15,954 nt of DNA from Coemansia sp. RSA 1804 (GCA_027578815.1 JANBTH010000499.1:1-15954); one strand, 5' to 3'; counted from the first letter of the stretch, positions 1 to 9,148 are shown. Numbers and translations: made by a program. Notes: generated by a model from the letters alone, not told the origin.

Positions 1-135
1 GGCGAGGCGTGCTTAGTGTGCGTGCAAGCACCGCTTGTATCCCCCATTGTTTCTCTTTCTTTCTCCTCTTGTTGCTTCTCTGCACATCCTGTTTCTTCAT
101 ATACTGCTGCATCCTTCGTGTCATATCTGCTTAGG

Positions 136-298
136 ACACTTCATTAATATTCGCATCAATAGAGAAGATGATCTATGCACCAATCTGTTTGCACGCCAGC
201 AAAAGCGTTCTGCAGCATGGAGATACGTGCAGTTGGACGACCCTGGGGTTTCCCAATCATTCAATGCTTATCAACGCTTTCCTGTGGTATCTGAATGA
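136..298 (+). other. Possible terminal exon of a gene entering from the left
   Basis: An open frame ends at the TGA at 296-298. Its last part reads like ordinary protein (ending ...YQRFPVVSE), with mixed charged and hydrophobic residues, unlike the Phe/Ser/Cys-rich translations of the pyrimidine-rich DNA on either side. A pyrimidine tract (50-70 is pure C/T) and a CTGCTTAG sequence ending at 135 would make a reasonable 3' splice acceptor; a second candidate is CAATAG near 160. An AATAAA hexamer lies about 95 nt past the stop. I do not recognise the peptide, and the upstream exon would be outside the window. It may simply be a chance ORF. Confidence 0.15.
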
Positions 299-391
299 AA
301 GATGATGATGTGACAGCTGTGGCACTTTTCCTAATGCAGGCAGGGGGCAAGAAAGCAGGTTATACGCACTGGTGCTAAAAGCGGTTTGACG

Positions 392-397
392 AATAAA
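392..397 (+). terminator. AATAAA poly(A) signal candidate
   Basis: A canonical AATAAA hexamer lies about 95 nt after the stop at 298. It would fit the 3' end of a gene entering from the left and precedes the pyrimidine-rich upstream region of the zinc-cluster gene. A single hexamer is weak evidence on its own. Confidence 0.2.
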
Positions 398-1293
398 AGC
401 CCACCCCTGCACAATACCCACCTCTTCCACCCGCCCCTCTCCTCGCCTTTACCTCTCTTTTTTGGCTTCCAGCGCTCTCCTCATTTGGGGGGCGCCAGTC
501 GGATAGGCGCGACACCCTTTGCAGCATCCTTTGACCAAGCAGAAAAGGGTACTACACGCATGCATCGCACATCCCCCGACGCACCTACATATTAGCTGTT
601 GCTCTCTTTTCTGCTGCTCCTTCTGCCGTTGCTGCTGCCGTTGCTTCTGCTGCTTCCTCTTTCCGTTGCCGATACCTTTTACCTGCCATTCCCTTTCCGC
701 GTTGCCGACACTTGGCTGGCCATCATCTACATTTTCTAAACATGCATCTCGCCGGCTTTTTATCTGCGGCCAGAGTCTTGCACGCTTCCTCTTTCCCGCG
801 ATTTATACTCTTTTGGATATCTTTATATGCCAATTTTCACACTCCGCTCTTGTCCCTCCTGACGTCTGTCAGCTGCGCTCTGCGCATAATTTTTCCAGAC
901 TGTTTTGCTTGTCTGAATATTCATTAAGCGACACTTTTTTTATGTTCTTCCTGCTCTTGTCGGCCTTTAAATATGCCCCCGATTGCCCCCTATCTATTTT
1001 GTCCTGCCTATTTGTATTTTTCTACATCTATTGTTCTGTTTGTTAGTTGAAACCGCAGGTTTTCTCTATTTGTAGTGTATTTAGTCTTGCAACATCTCTT
1101 TCCTTTCCTTTATTTACAATTGCTGTTTCTATTTGCGCCTATGTTTTCTTGATATTTACTCAATTTTCTAACTGGCGGTCGTGTGTGCAACTCACATATT
1201 TTTGTTCTCTCTTTTTCTCTTGCTCTTGTGAATAGGTTTTCTCATTTTCTATTTCTATTCGCGACACCCTTGAGCACCCGGCTACTCGTGTCG
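398..1293. other. Pyrimidine-rich intergenic region upstream of the zinc-cluster gene
   Basis: No gene is supported here. The + strand is strongly C/T-rich over most of this stretch, so + strand frames translate to Ser/Phe/Leu/Cys/Pro-rich low-complexity peptides that do not look coding. Positions 610-654 contain an imperfect run of CTG/CTT/CCG triplets. This is probably the distal promoter of the downstream regulator gene, or part of a long leader if transcription starts upstream of the TATA-like box at 1294. Confidence 0.5.
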
Positions 1294-1301
1294 TATAAAG
1301 G
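1294..1301 (+). promoter_or_regulatory. TATA-like box of the zinc-cluster gene
   Basis: TATAAAGG lies about 450 bp upstream of the ATG at 1745. It sits in a locally mixed-composition patch and is followed by pyrimidine-rich sequence, the same layout as the PRODH promoter in this window. The start site is inferred, not shown. Confidence 0.35.
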
Positions 1302-1473
1302 AGGCGAGTTTGCATACAGGTGCTCGGTTATTTAGCCCGCAGTCTATTTTTAGAGGCAATAGGACGTTGTCTTTGCTGCACACAAAATCCAGCTCCCCCA
1401 CTAACCAGTTCTTTTGGGTTGTACTATTTCTCGGATATTCTGTAAATCACCCATTCTTCTGACACCTGTTGGA

Positions 1474-1500
1474 ATGAATCGCCGGGCTTTGACTGTTTGA
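1474..1500 (+). promoter_or_regulatory. Eight-codon upstream ORF in the leader
   Basis: This is the only ATG between the TATA-like box at 1294 and the main start at 1745. It opens the short frame MNRRALTV and stops at TGA 1498-1500. A G at position -3 gives a fair initiation context. The uORF ends 244 nt before the main ATG, far enough for re-initiation. If the transcript does start near 1320 the uORF would be translated and could dampen or condition expression of the regulator. This depends on the inferred promoter. Confidence 0.3.
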
Positions 1501-1744
1501 CCTGTATTCACTTTGAAAAAAAAAGATTAAAAAAAGTAAAGCATCGGTTGTTCAATAGCAGCGTTCTTTGCTTTTTTTTCATTTTCCTCTCCTTTGTCTA
1601 CCAAGCACATACACCCCCTTCCTTGTCGTCTACTGTGCCTTGCTGTTCACTACACACCTATTTTGTCTATATCCGCAAGAGCGAACTTGTCAGCACCCAC
1701 ATCCGCCCAGGGCCCTGGAATCACACAAAGGAAGCTAGTGCACA

Positions 1745-3814
1745 ATGTCAGATGCACAAACGCAACAGGTTTCTTCGCTGGCGTTACGCCATTGTTCGCC
1801 GCAGCAGCAGCAGAACATTGACACCGCGCGATCCTCAACAGTTATCAGCGGCAATGGCCCGGTATCATTAGCAGACGTGACCGCTTCCACCGCCGCCTCT
1901 GCACAAGAGTCGGCTGCAAGCGAGAAAAAAGACGACAAGTCCGTTCCTGTGCGAAAGCGCCTGTCTCTTGCATGCACCACATGCCGACAGAGGAAGGTTA
2001 AATGTGATGGCGGCCGCCCCGCGTGCCGGACTTGTGCCAAGTTCAACTGGCCGTGCATCTACCAGCCATCCAACCGCAAGCGCGGTCCGCGGCCCAGAGC
2101 GCTGGCGCTGATGGACGGCCCCATGCCTTACAGCACCCGTTCGCATTGGTCCATTCCGCATGCCTACTATCCGCCATATGCCATTCCAGGACGCTCGCCA
2201 ATGTCTCCGCCCCCGCCGCCATCGCAGCTGCTTGTATCGCACTTTGGAGCTTCGCACCACCCAGATGTTCCGCAGAATGGTGCGTCTCTGAGAATAGACC
2301 CCGCCTACCAGCATCCTGGCGGCTACAACTATGACACGTACTCGTCATATGGTGACTACATGGCAACCACAGGCGCAATCAGAATTCGCCCGCCTCCACC
2401 GCCGTCGGCGTCGTCGTCGCAGTATGCCCATGCTCCAGGCGTTTATCCACCGATGCCAGGTGCGGCGCGGCATGGCGGCTACGGAGGCGTGCCAAATGTG
2501 CATCCGTACGCCCGAGGCTACCAGCATCCGCCTTCTGCTGGCTACGAGACAGCCCATGGAATGCCGCCGCCGTCCCAGAGTCGCTTTTCTCCTCACGGTG
2601 CCAGCGGTTCCATGCCTTTTGGTCGACCATTCCCAAACGGCGGCGCCCCAGACTGCCGCATACCAAACACAGCACCGCTGCAGCCGCCCAGCCATTACTC
2701 AACACACTCCCAGCCACCGCATTCGTTGTCGCCCACGGCCCGCTTTGGCAGCACCGCTGGAGACCCATGGAGACCTTCCGGACATCCAGGAGATGCAAAA
2801 AAATACGAGCCAGGATTATCCACGGGTGTCGGACAGAGCGGCGCGATGCATGAGCAGGCGTCTCCAATGGCATCTCCTACAACCGGCCAGCCAAGCGGAC
2901 CAGGAGTATCCCCGCCAGCAAATAGTGCTACCCTGCATCCCTCGGCCGCTCAGAATCCTCGTGCAGACGTAGCCGCTGCTTCTGCCACTGCTGCCACGCC
3001 TCTGCTCGGATCGCCAGCCCCCCAACAGCGTAAGCGTGTTCTGGCACAACAGTACGTCTCGGCTGCATCGCCCTATGCATCTGAAATGCAGCCGCCCATC
3101 GCAGGCGCGGGTGCGCATTCCTTGGCAATGTATGCACGGAGGAAAGCGGATACAGCCGCCCATGCCGACAATGGCAGCAACAGCACAATGGCCGGCTCGG
3201 CAAGCAGCATGATCGATGCCGTGGCAACAAGCGGCGCCAGCTACAGCACCGACAGCCGTAACGGCGACAGCAGAATGGTGCTGTCATCCCCGCCACAGCC
3301 CAGCACCACCACCCAGAACGGCACTCTTGCAACCACAACTGGGCATGGCTATTCTTCGTCACTGGTAACACCCATGTCTGTTCCAATTGCCTCGGCCGCC
3401 TCTTTTGCAAAGCCAGCATACAATTCACAGCATCCCAGTCATCATACGAGCAATGTCGGCTATGTCTCGCCAGGAAATGCCAGTACTGGCCGCTCGCCGC
3501 GCGAGCTGAGCTCCCACCATGCGCACATCCCCGCCGGTGCGCCAGTGTCGCCAACCATGATCTCCAAGCCCCTGCCATTCACCAGCAACGGCACGCTGCG
3601 CCCTCGACTGCCGCCACTTTCCGAGGTGCTTGGGAAAGACTATCGAATGGTGATGTCTCCCAGCAGCAACAACAACAACAATAATGACAATGGCGGAAGT
3701 GCGCAGAATGTGGCAGACAAACATCCAATGTCATCGTCAATTCCGCTATCTGCAACACCAATGGATCATTATTCACAACCAGGTTTGCGTCGCAGAGACT
3801 CTTTTAGAGACTAG
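1745..3814 (+). CDS. Zn2Cys6 zinc-cluster transcription regulator
   Basis: This 689-residue protein carries one fungal Zn2Cys6 binuclear cluster near the N-terminus. The six cysteines are C77, C80, C87, C94, C97 and C104, with spacing CX2CX6CX6CX2CX6C and the basic RQRKVK stretch between C80 and C87 that contacts DNA in this family. A basic KRGPRPR segment (112-118) follows, a likely nuclear localisation and DNA-backbone element. The rest looks disordered: proline runs at 155-159 and 216-220, about 16 tyrosines between 129 and 267 in GGY/SSY-type contexts, then long Ser/Ala/Pro/Gly sequence and an Asn run near 640. I see no fungal-specific middle homology domain. Two islands look constrained: LPPLSEVLG (622-630) and the C-terminal RRRDSFRD. 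The ATG has A at -3 and an in-frame TAG lies just upstream at 1736-1738, so the start is firm. The frame is uninterrupted, with no intron needed. It presumably acts as a nuclear DNA-binding regulator; its targets cannot be read from the sequence. Confidence 0.93.
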   Translation: MSDAQTQQVSSLALRHCSPQQQQNIDTARSSTVISGNGPVSLADVTASTAASAQESAASEKKDDKSVPVRKRLSLACTTCRQRKVKCDGGRPACRTCAKFNWPCIYQPSNRKRGPRPRALALMDGPMPYSTRSHWSIPHAYYPPYAIPGRSPMSPPPPPSQLLVSHFGASHHPDVPQNGASLRIDPAYQHPGGYNYDTYSSYGDYMATTGAIRIRPPPPPSASSSQYAHAPGVYPPMPGAARHGGYGGVPNVHPYARGYQHPPSAGYETAHGMPPPSQSRFSPHGASGSMPFGRPFPNGGAPDCRIPNTAPLQPPSHYSTHSQPPHSLSPTARFGSTAGDPWRPSGHPGDAKKYEPGLSTGVGQSGAMHEQASPMASPTTGQPSGPGVSPPANSATLHPSAAQNPRADVAAASATAATPLLGSPAPQQRKRVLAQQYVSAASPYASEMQPPIAGAGAHSLAMYARRKADTAAHADNGSNSTMAGSASSMIDAVATSGASYSTDSRNGDSRMVLSSPPQPSTTTQNGTLATTTGHGYSSSLVTPMSVPIASAASFAKPAYNSQHPSHHTSNVGYVSPGNASTGRSPRELSSHHAHIPAGAPVSPTMISKPLPFTSNGTLRPRLPPLSEVLGKDYRMVMSPSSNNNNNNDNGGSAQNVADKHPMSSSIPLSATPMDHYSQPGLRRRDSFRD

Positions 3815-4837
3815 ACGACAACTGTTTCTCCCCTTTCCACCCCCTCCCCATCTTATTTTCTCTGGTTGGGATCTGGTGTGTCTCCTTTTTCCTTGCAGCC
3901 AGTCACTGTCTGGTGATGTAGCTATTCAGACATTCGAGGGTGAATGGTATTCAAGCAAAATGTGTCTGGCACCTTTTGTCCATCCCTTGTAACAACAGCA
4001 AAAAAAAGAAGCACCCTACTTTCTGCTCATTACATATTCCTTATGTGTATATACCCTTTTTTCAAGGTTTTGCGCTGCAACAAGTACGTGAGCTGCCGCT
4101 GCCGCTGTTGTCACTTTTAGAGCAGCGCAATGATGGCGTTCGTACACGCACTTGCTTTTACACACATGACACCGTACAAGTGCACGAGGATAAAATGGGA
4201 ATACAATGCGATTGCTGTTATTCTTTAGAGTGGTTTCAAGAAGAAAATGTTCTGACTAGCCGTTTCTTCCCTTTCTTGCTTTTTAGAATTGCACAAACCA
4301 GCGAGCGGAATATGCAATTCCATTGAGTTTCTTTTTTTGTCACGCCCTATGTTGTGGTTATCTTTTTTGTTTGCAATGTTCTTTATTCATACCGCCATGT
4401 ATGGAGTCGGAGGATATTTTGTCCGAAATAGCCATTTGTACCGAATTCATCCAAACGCTTTTTATATTATCTCGGCATTCTTCACATATCGAGCGCATTA
4501 ACATTATATTTTATTTTCACATATATATTTATAATTATCTGTTTTAATATACATAGCAACTACGTCTAAAAAGTCATAATGAAACAAAAGCCCTCGTAGC
4601 AACAATATAGATAATTGTCATATTCCCGTTTTTGGAAGCATGAGAAATAAAGAAACCAAGAAGGCATCTAAAGATTGGACAGGGGATACAAAGCAAAAGT
4701 CTTGTGAATAAGCATGTGTACACAAATACAGAAGAAAAACGTAAAAAGTTAAACAGGAGTATGTTTGAAAAGCTACTCCCACAGACATTTTTCATAAACA
4801 ATAAAGTTCATTCGTATCACTTGTTATTTTTAAAAGA

Positions 4838-4860
4838 AAAACCGATTGTCGTTCGGTTTT
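4838..4860. repeat. 8-bp stem hairpin
   Basis: A perfect inverted repeat: AAAACCGA at 4838-4845 pairs with TCGGTTTT at 4853-4860 around the 7-nt loop TTGTCGT. In RNA it would be a modest hairpin. It stands in gene-free AT-rich DNA about 1 kb past the regulator's stop. No function can be assigned. Confidence 0.5.
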
Positions 4861-5632
4861 GTTTTATCCACTTTAGGTAGAAGCAACCAACGATTCTGAA
4901 TAAAGTAAGGCATAGTAGATAAACAATAAAATAAAAAGCGATAAAAAGCTGAATAAGCTTCATACAAGGTTACAATTTTTATATTTCCCATGAAGGATGT
5001 TTTCTCTTTGGGAAAACAAAGGGTTGTGCAGAGAAACTACAGTGCATTCTGCTATACCATCGTTTTTATCTGAAAATCACGATGAAAAACAACATTAGAA
5101 ATAAACGAAGGCGTCATTTGTTTTCTAACTTTTTCATTCCCTAGATTCGCACATCATGTATTGTTTCTCAATTCAAGAAGGAAAAAGTACAATTGTGCAC
5201 AGAAAATAAGAAAAAGAATTGAAGAGGAGGCTTGTGCAAAATAAAAAAGAATTACACCATCTTTGACGATTGCTACAAAATCAAATAGAAAGGGGGTTTC
5301 GCTTCAATTACATGTCAAAGGTAAATGACACGTAGACACAGATGATGTGATGACTGGCTTGTTCTTTGCTCAAGTAATGGCAATGTCGCAATATTGCAAT
5401 AGTGGACATTCATGATGTCACGACTAGGCAAGAAATAAAAAAATCATATTACATGGACTTTTTTTCAACTTTTCTGTACTATTCCACTTCAAAAAAGTAT
5501 GGCTGTTACAAGTTCACAATTACAATATGGATTGATGCCGCAGTTGTTTTTTCGCAATTTTTAAAAAAGGAAAAATACAGGAGCCACAAAAAAAAAATAA
5601 AAAAAATCCACTAGGTGAGAAAAAAATAACAA

Positions 5633-5652
5633 GCGAGGTGAGCTTACCTCGC
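5633..5652. repeat. 20-bp near-perfect palindrome
   Basis: GCGAGGTGAG (5633-5642) and CTTACCTCGC (5643-5652) are reverse complements except at one position, which would be a G-U wobble in RNA. Outside a 2-nt offset, ACAA (5629-5632) and TTGT (5655-5658) extend the pairing. It is a GC-rich island in a very AT-rich stretch that begins just after long A tracts. It could be a dimeric protein-binding site or the stem of a small RNA; neither is shown. Confidence 0.6.
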
Positions 5653-6441
5653 GTTTGTCACAAGGAGAAATTGGAACACAAGGGCTAAAAAGGAATATTG
5701 TGACCTGCGTTTCGAATACCAGCAGATTGAATGTGGAAGGCAAACAATGCTTGTTCAATGAGATGGCTGTTCCGTGACATGAGAACAATATATAATGGTA
5801 AAAATAAGAAGAAAGGAAAGAAGACACTACGGGAAAACACGGGAAGGGCTTTTAGTCACTTGGCACCTTTTTTTCTTGTAATGGTGTCCATCTCTAATCC
5901 TTCCATTCTCACTGCACCGATATTGCTGCTAGTATCGTTCCGGCGTTTAGTGCAACCTTGGCACATGTACTTGTGCATCTATCAATTGATTAGAAAAGGC
6001 AGGATATCGCATATCAATCTAATTAGCGTGGTGGCTAGTAGTTAATTTCAATATACTTTCTGTGTTGTCAATGCAAAAATAAGGAGTTCAAGGTAATCTT
6101 CAACACTTTTGTACAAGTAGATTGTACTAGTTTAAAATAAACAAACGTATATTTAGACACCAACTCTGAGACCTCTATATTTTCCTTTGTCTCCTAGTGT
6201 CGCTTCACATTTCTTTTCGACAAATTGTTTGTGTTAATATAGTTGTCTCTGCCTGCCACAACATACATTTTGATATGCCTTTTGATGCAATATTGTGCAT
6301 TCGTTCTTTTCCCTGGTCTTGGCTGACATCAAAATATGTCTTTTGTACATTTGCTGCAAAAGGAATTTGTATGCACACCTTTGGTATCAGTTCTTTTGAA
6401 AACATGTTCAACAATTGCTATAGCTAATTAGGTCTGTTCTG

Positions 6442-6456
6442 TTTTTTTTTTTTTTT
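6442..6456. repeat. Homopolymer tract, 15 T
   Basis: Fifteen consecutive T on the + strand, that is A15 on the strand of the LITAF gene, about 57 nt past that gene's AATAAA. It is probably a simple nucleosome-excluding poly(dA:dT) tract near a gene end. A retroposition tail is an alternative with little support. Confidence 0.6.
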
Positions 6457-6512
6457 CAATTTTCAATCCTCATTGCAAGCATTGTTTAAGATTGTGTGCA
6501 GATGAAAAACTG

Positions 6513-6518
6513 TTTATT
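6513..6518 (-). terminator. AATAAA poly(A) signal of the LITAF gene
   Basis: Read on the minus strand, AATAAA starts about 47 nt after the TAA stop of the LITAF gene, in AT-rich sequence. Position and exact hexamer fit a normal polyadenylation signal. Confidence 0.5.
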
Positions 6519-6564
6519 AGCATGGCAATTGAACAAGAGAATAGACAAGTGTTATTAATGTTGA

Positions 6565-6930
6565 TTAGAGCTTGTCTGGTTGTGTCTTGAGCACCGTCTT
6601 GCCTACCTCAGTGTTGCAGTTGACACAGTGGTAGACGCCCTCCTTGTAGTGGTCGGAAAGCATCACGTAGCACATTAGTGGCGTGAATATGCAGCAGCCG
6701 AGAATTGCCATGGCTTTTCCGTCGCTTGTTAGCTGCTTCTCCACCTTTACGAGAACGTTGTCCTTGCAGTGCGGGCAGTACAGCCTCACAGGTCCATCGT
6801 TGGGAGACTGGCCGGTTATGTGTCTCTCGCCGGACTTTTCGTCAATACCCGTCGGGGAGTGCGACACAGCTGGGGCCTGTGGCGGCACATAGCCCGGGGG
6901 AACCTGCTGTTGTGAATCGTTCTGGTTCAT
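6565..6930 (-). CDS. LITAF-domain membrane-associated protein
   Basis: A 121-residue protein with a LITAF (SIMPLE-like) domain at about 46-117. The domain has the two cysteine knuckles of the family: CPHC at 52-55 and, after a hydrophobic stretch, HCVNC with C102 and C105, which together bind one zinc ion. Between them the hydrophobic segment around 73-91 (ILGCCIFTPLMCYVML) is the part that dips into the cytosolic leaflet in known members, so this is expected to be a monotopic protein of late endosome/lysosome or plasma membrane. The N-terminal ~45 residues are Pro/Gln/Ser-rich and hold PPGY (11-14), a PPxY motif that in animal LITAF recruits WW-domain Nedd4-type ubiquitin ligases. The start has A at -3, no upstream ATG lies in the ~100-nt pyrimidine-rich leader, and the frame is intronless. 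Length is near that of short LITAF/CDIP family members. Its substrate or cargo is unknown. Confidence 0.92.
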   Translation of the reverse strand: MNQNDSQQQVPPGYVPPQAPAVSHSPTGIDEKSGERHITGQSPNDGPVRLYCPHCKDNVLVKVEKQLTSDGKAMAILGCCIFTPLMCYVMLSDHYKEGVYHCVNCNTEVGKTVLKTQPDKL

Positions 6931-7022
6931 GGTTGGTAGAGAGAAAAATAGATGGAATTATTTATGCGTGCTATAAAGATATCGAAGGCGGGGAGGATGG
7001 AGAAAGAATAAACAAGGCGCGG

Positions 7023-7030
7023 GGTATATC
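7023..7030 (-). promoter_or_regulatory. TATA-like element upstream of the LITAF gene
   Basis: On the minus strand GATATACC lies about 95 bp before the LITAF start, followed by a C/T-rich stretch with no ATG. A second AT-rich element (TTTATAGC) lies nearer the start, around 6970. Which one, if either, sets the transcription start is not decidable from sequence. Confidence 0.2.
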
Positions 7031-9148
7031 TTCACCATTCTGGAATTCCTTTTATCTTTTCTTTATACCAAAATTTTGTTTGGTTTTCCCTCCAACCTTT
7101 TTCTACTCTTTTTTATTCTAGCACGCCTTGAATGACACAGAGTATCTGCAGTGGCACATACACGCTTGGTGTTTTGCCTGCAGGCACATTTCCTTATTTT
7201 GGAATTGCTTCCAATAAAAAAGATATGCGGCCGTCCATTTGCCGATCGCCTTGCTTCTGGCCAACCGCTCATACCGTTCACCAAAATTAAAGGAAGAAAC
7301 GTCCAGGGGGTTGTCAAAAAATATAAATATCATGTAGAATCGTTGCTAAATTGGTTAAAAAGAAATCAAGGATTTACAAAAGAAACCGTTGTTTGAATGC
7401 TTGAATGAAGACATCAAATGTCAACAAGGACTTCTCTCCTTAGGAAGGAAACCGCAGCCAAAGACAATGTTCACTTTGGGAAAAACGGGGAAGAGAGAAT
7501 GTTGAAAGAGGAACATGGCAAAGGTCGGTCCAAAGGGATATTTTGTCCTTGTTTGATCCAAACTGGATTAACATGGGATTAGCTCTAAGCTGATGCTTTC
7601 AGAGAACAATACGCAAGAAAGAATGTGCTGCATGGAAATTACGAGTAGAAACAAAAAGCTGTCATGGGGATGGACCATGAAAAGGTGAAATAAAGACAAT
7701 CACCGAAAACCTGGAACCGGATAAGCAACGGCAAAAAAACCGGTTGTTTGTCAAATATCAGAATAACTAATTAAGCTGTTTATTCTAGAAATTTGAACCA
7801 ATAATGCGTTCGCCCTTGCAGACTGCGGATGTGGATCATTCAGAAGCGGAAAACTGAATTTTTGGAAGAAAAAGACTAGCATCGCTATTGTGAATCTGCC
7901 GTTATCCGCTGAATGTGTTATTTTGTCGAAAATATTGATTGGACGCATTTTTCATTTCAGTATGCTTTTCTAAAGAAAAGAACAAGAAGTAAATACTTTA
8001 AGCACTTCTACTTACGTGCTATGGATGTAGTCGGTAGTATTCACCTACAATACTGTTAGCAAAACATGGCTAGACAGTCTATCCCACTCTAGAAAAGTGT
8101 TTATATTGGTCACAACTACTAACTGTAGCATGTGAGATCTCAAAGATGTAGCCAGCTTTTAAATAATCTTTTGAAGTCTTTTATCACATTATCCACTTGC
8201 AGATCATATGTCTGGCTAATTAATCGTAAGTTTGTAAACTTCGTGAAACCAGGCGTAGTAAAATTGTGAAAACTCTGCCATGGGAAGATGTTATTCTGTA
8301 CATACCTCAATTTCAAGGATTAGTATGGTTTGGTGTAAATACTAGAGTGCCAATGTGCATAACCCTCAAAATACAGCAAAAAGGAATGCTATCTTATGTG
8401 ATTTTTACAAACGCGTTTTCCAATATTGTCCGCATACTACTTTAATCTTTTCTTTTTGAACTTTAAAAGATAATCAAGGTCGCATTAAACAAACCCTAAC
8501 GTTCAGTTTGAAAACGAAGCCGTAGGTATTCTTTTGAAATCCAATAATAATGTCAAGACTGCCTATTCTCAACACAAAAAACTACTGAATAATAACGAAT
8601 TAGCAATGAGAAATTAAGAGAAAAAGCAAAAGGAACGCTGCCATAGATGTTGTGATGTCAAAAAACATATGGCAGGATTGGAATGACATCAAAATAAATG
8701 CAAAATATATGTAGCGAAACGCATTAATATTTTTAACACATGCCTTCCACTGGTGCTTGCCTGATTAAGGAGAATTCTACCTTTTTTCAACAAAAGCTAG
8801 TGGTGAAGTAAAAAGACAACACTAACACAAGATGCTTGGAGAAAGGTGGTGACATCGATACATGCACATTGTGATTTACACTGTCCAAGATTTGAAATTT
8901 ACATCGCTGATCAAAGTTTTTTGTTGGGGAGAGATAGACAAGTGGGAAAGGAGACAGAGAGTAGGACTTGCGTAGAAATAGGACATTAACCAGCATGTGT
9001 TTCCATAATACATAAAAGCGCAAATGCTGGCAGCATCGCGGAGAGTGGCCAAAGCGAAGACATGCATGGAAGAAGTAATAGAAAACATGTATATGATTTA
9101 ACCCCACCTCGCACAGAACAATATCCGGTTATCCGAGAATGGGAGATT

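Larger units (their letters stand above)
3815..6512. other. AT-rich spacer downstream of the zinc-cluster gene
   Basis: This is the spacer between the convergent regulator and LITAF genes. The first ~750 bp is T-rich with mixed GC and probably includes the regulator's 3' UTR; I find no AATAAA close to the stop, the nearest being after 4640. From about 4560 to 5700 the + strand is A-rich, and from about 5860 to 6480 it is T-rich. Only short frames occur; the longest with a true ATG is 5731-6045 (104 codons, part hydrophobic, AATAAA at 6136-6141), which I do not accept as a gene. Hairpins at 4838-4860 and 5633-5652 are listed separately. No RNA gene was recognised by eye. Confidence 0.6.

Noticed and set aside
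519..1046. 175-codon + strand frame
   Set aside because: It is the translation of C/T-rich repeats, dominated by Cys, Ser, Phe and Leu, with no domain-like segment.
2928..3578. 216-codon minus strand frame inside the zinc-cluster gene
   Set aside because: Low-complexity Arg/Cys/His-rich shadow of the Ser/Ala-rich coding strand.
5340..5430. C/D-box snoRNA suggested by GTGATGA at 5347
   Set aside because: No CTGA box D follows at suitable distance and no terminal stem was seen.
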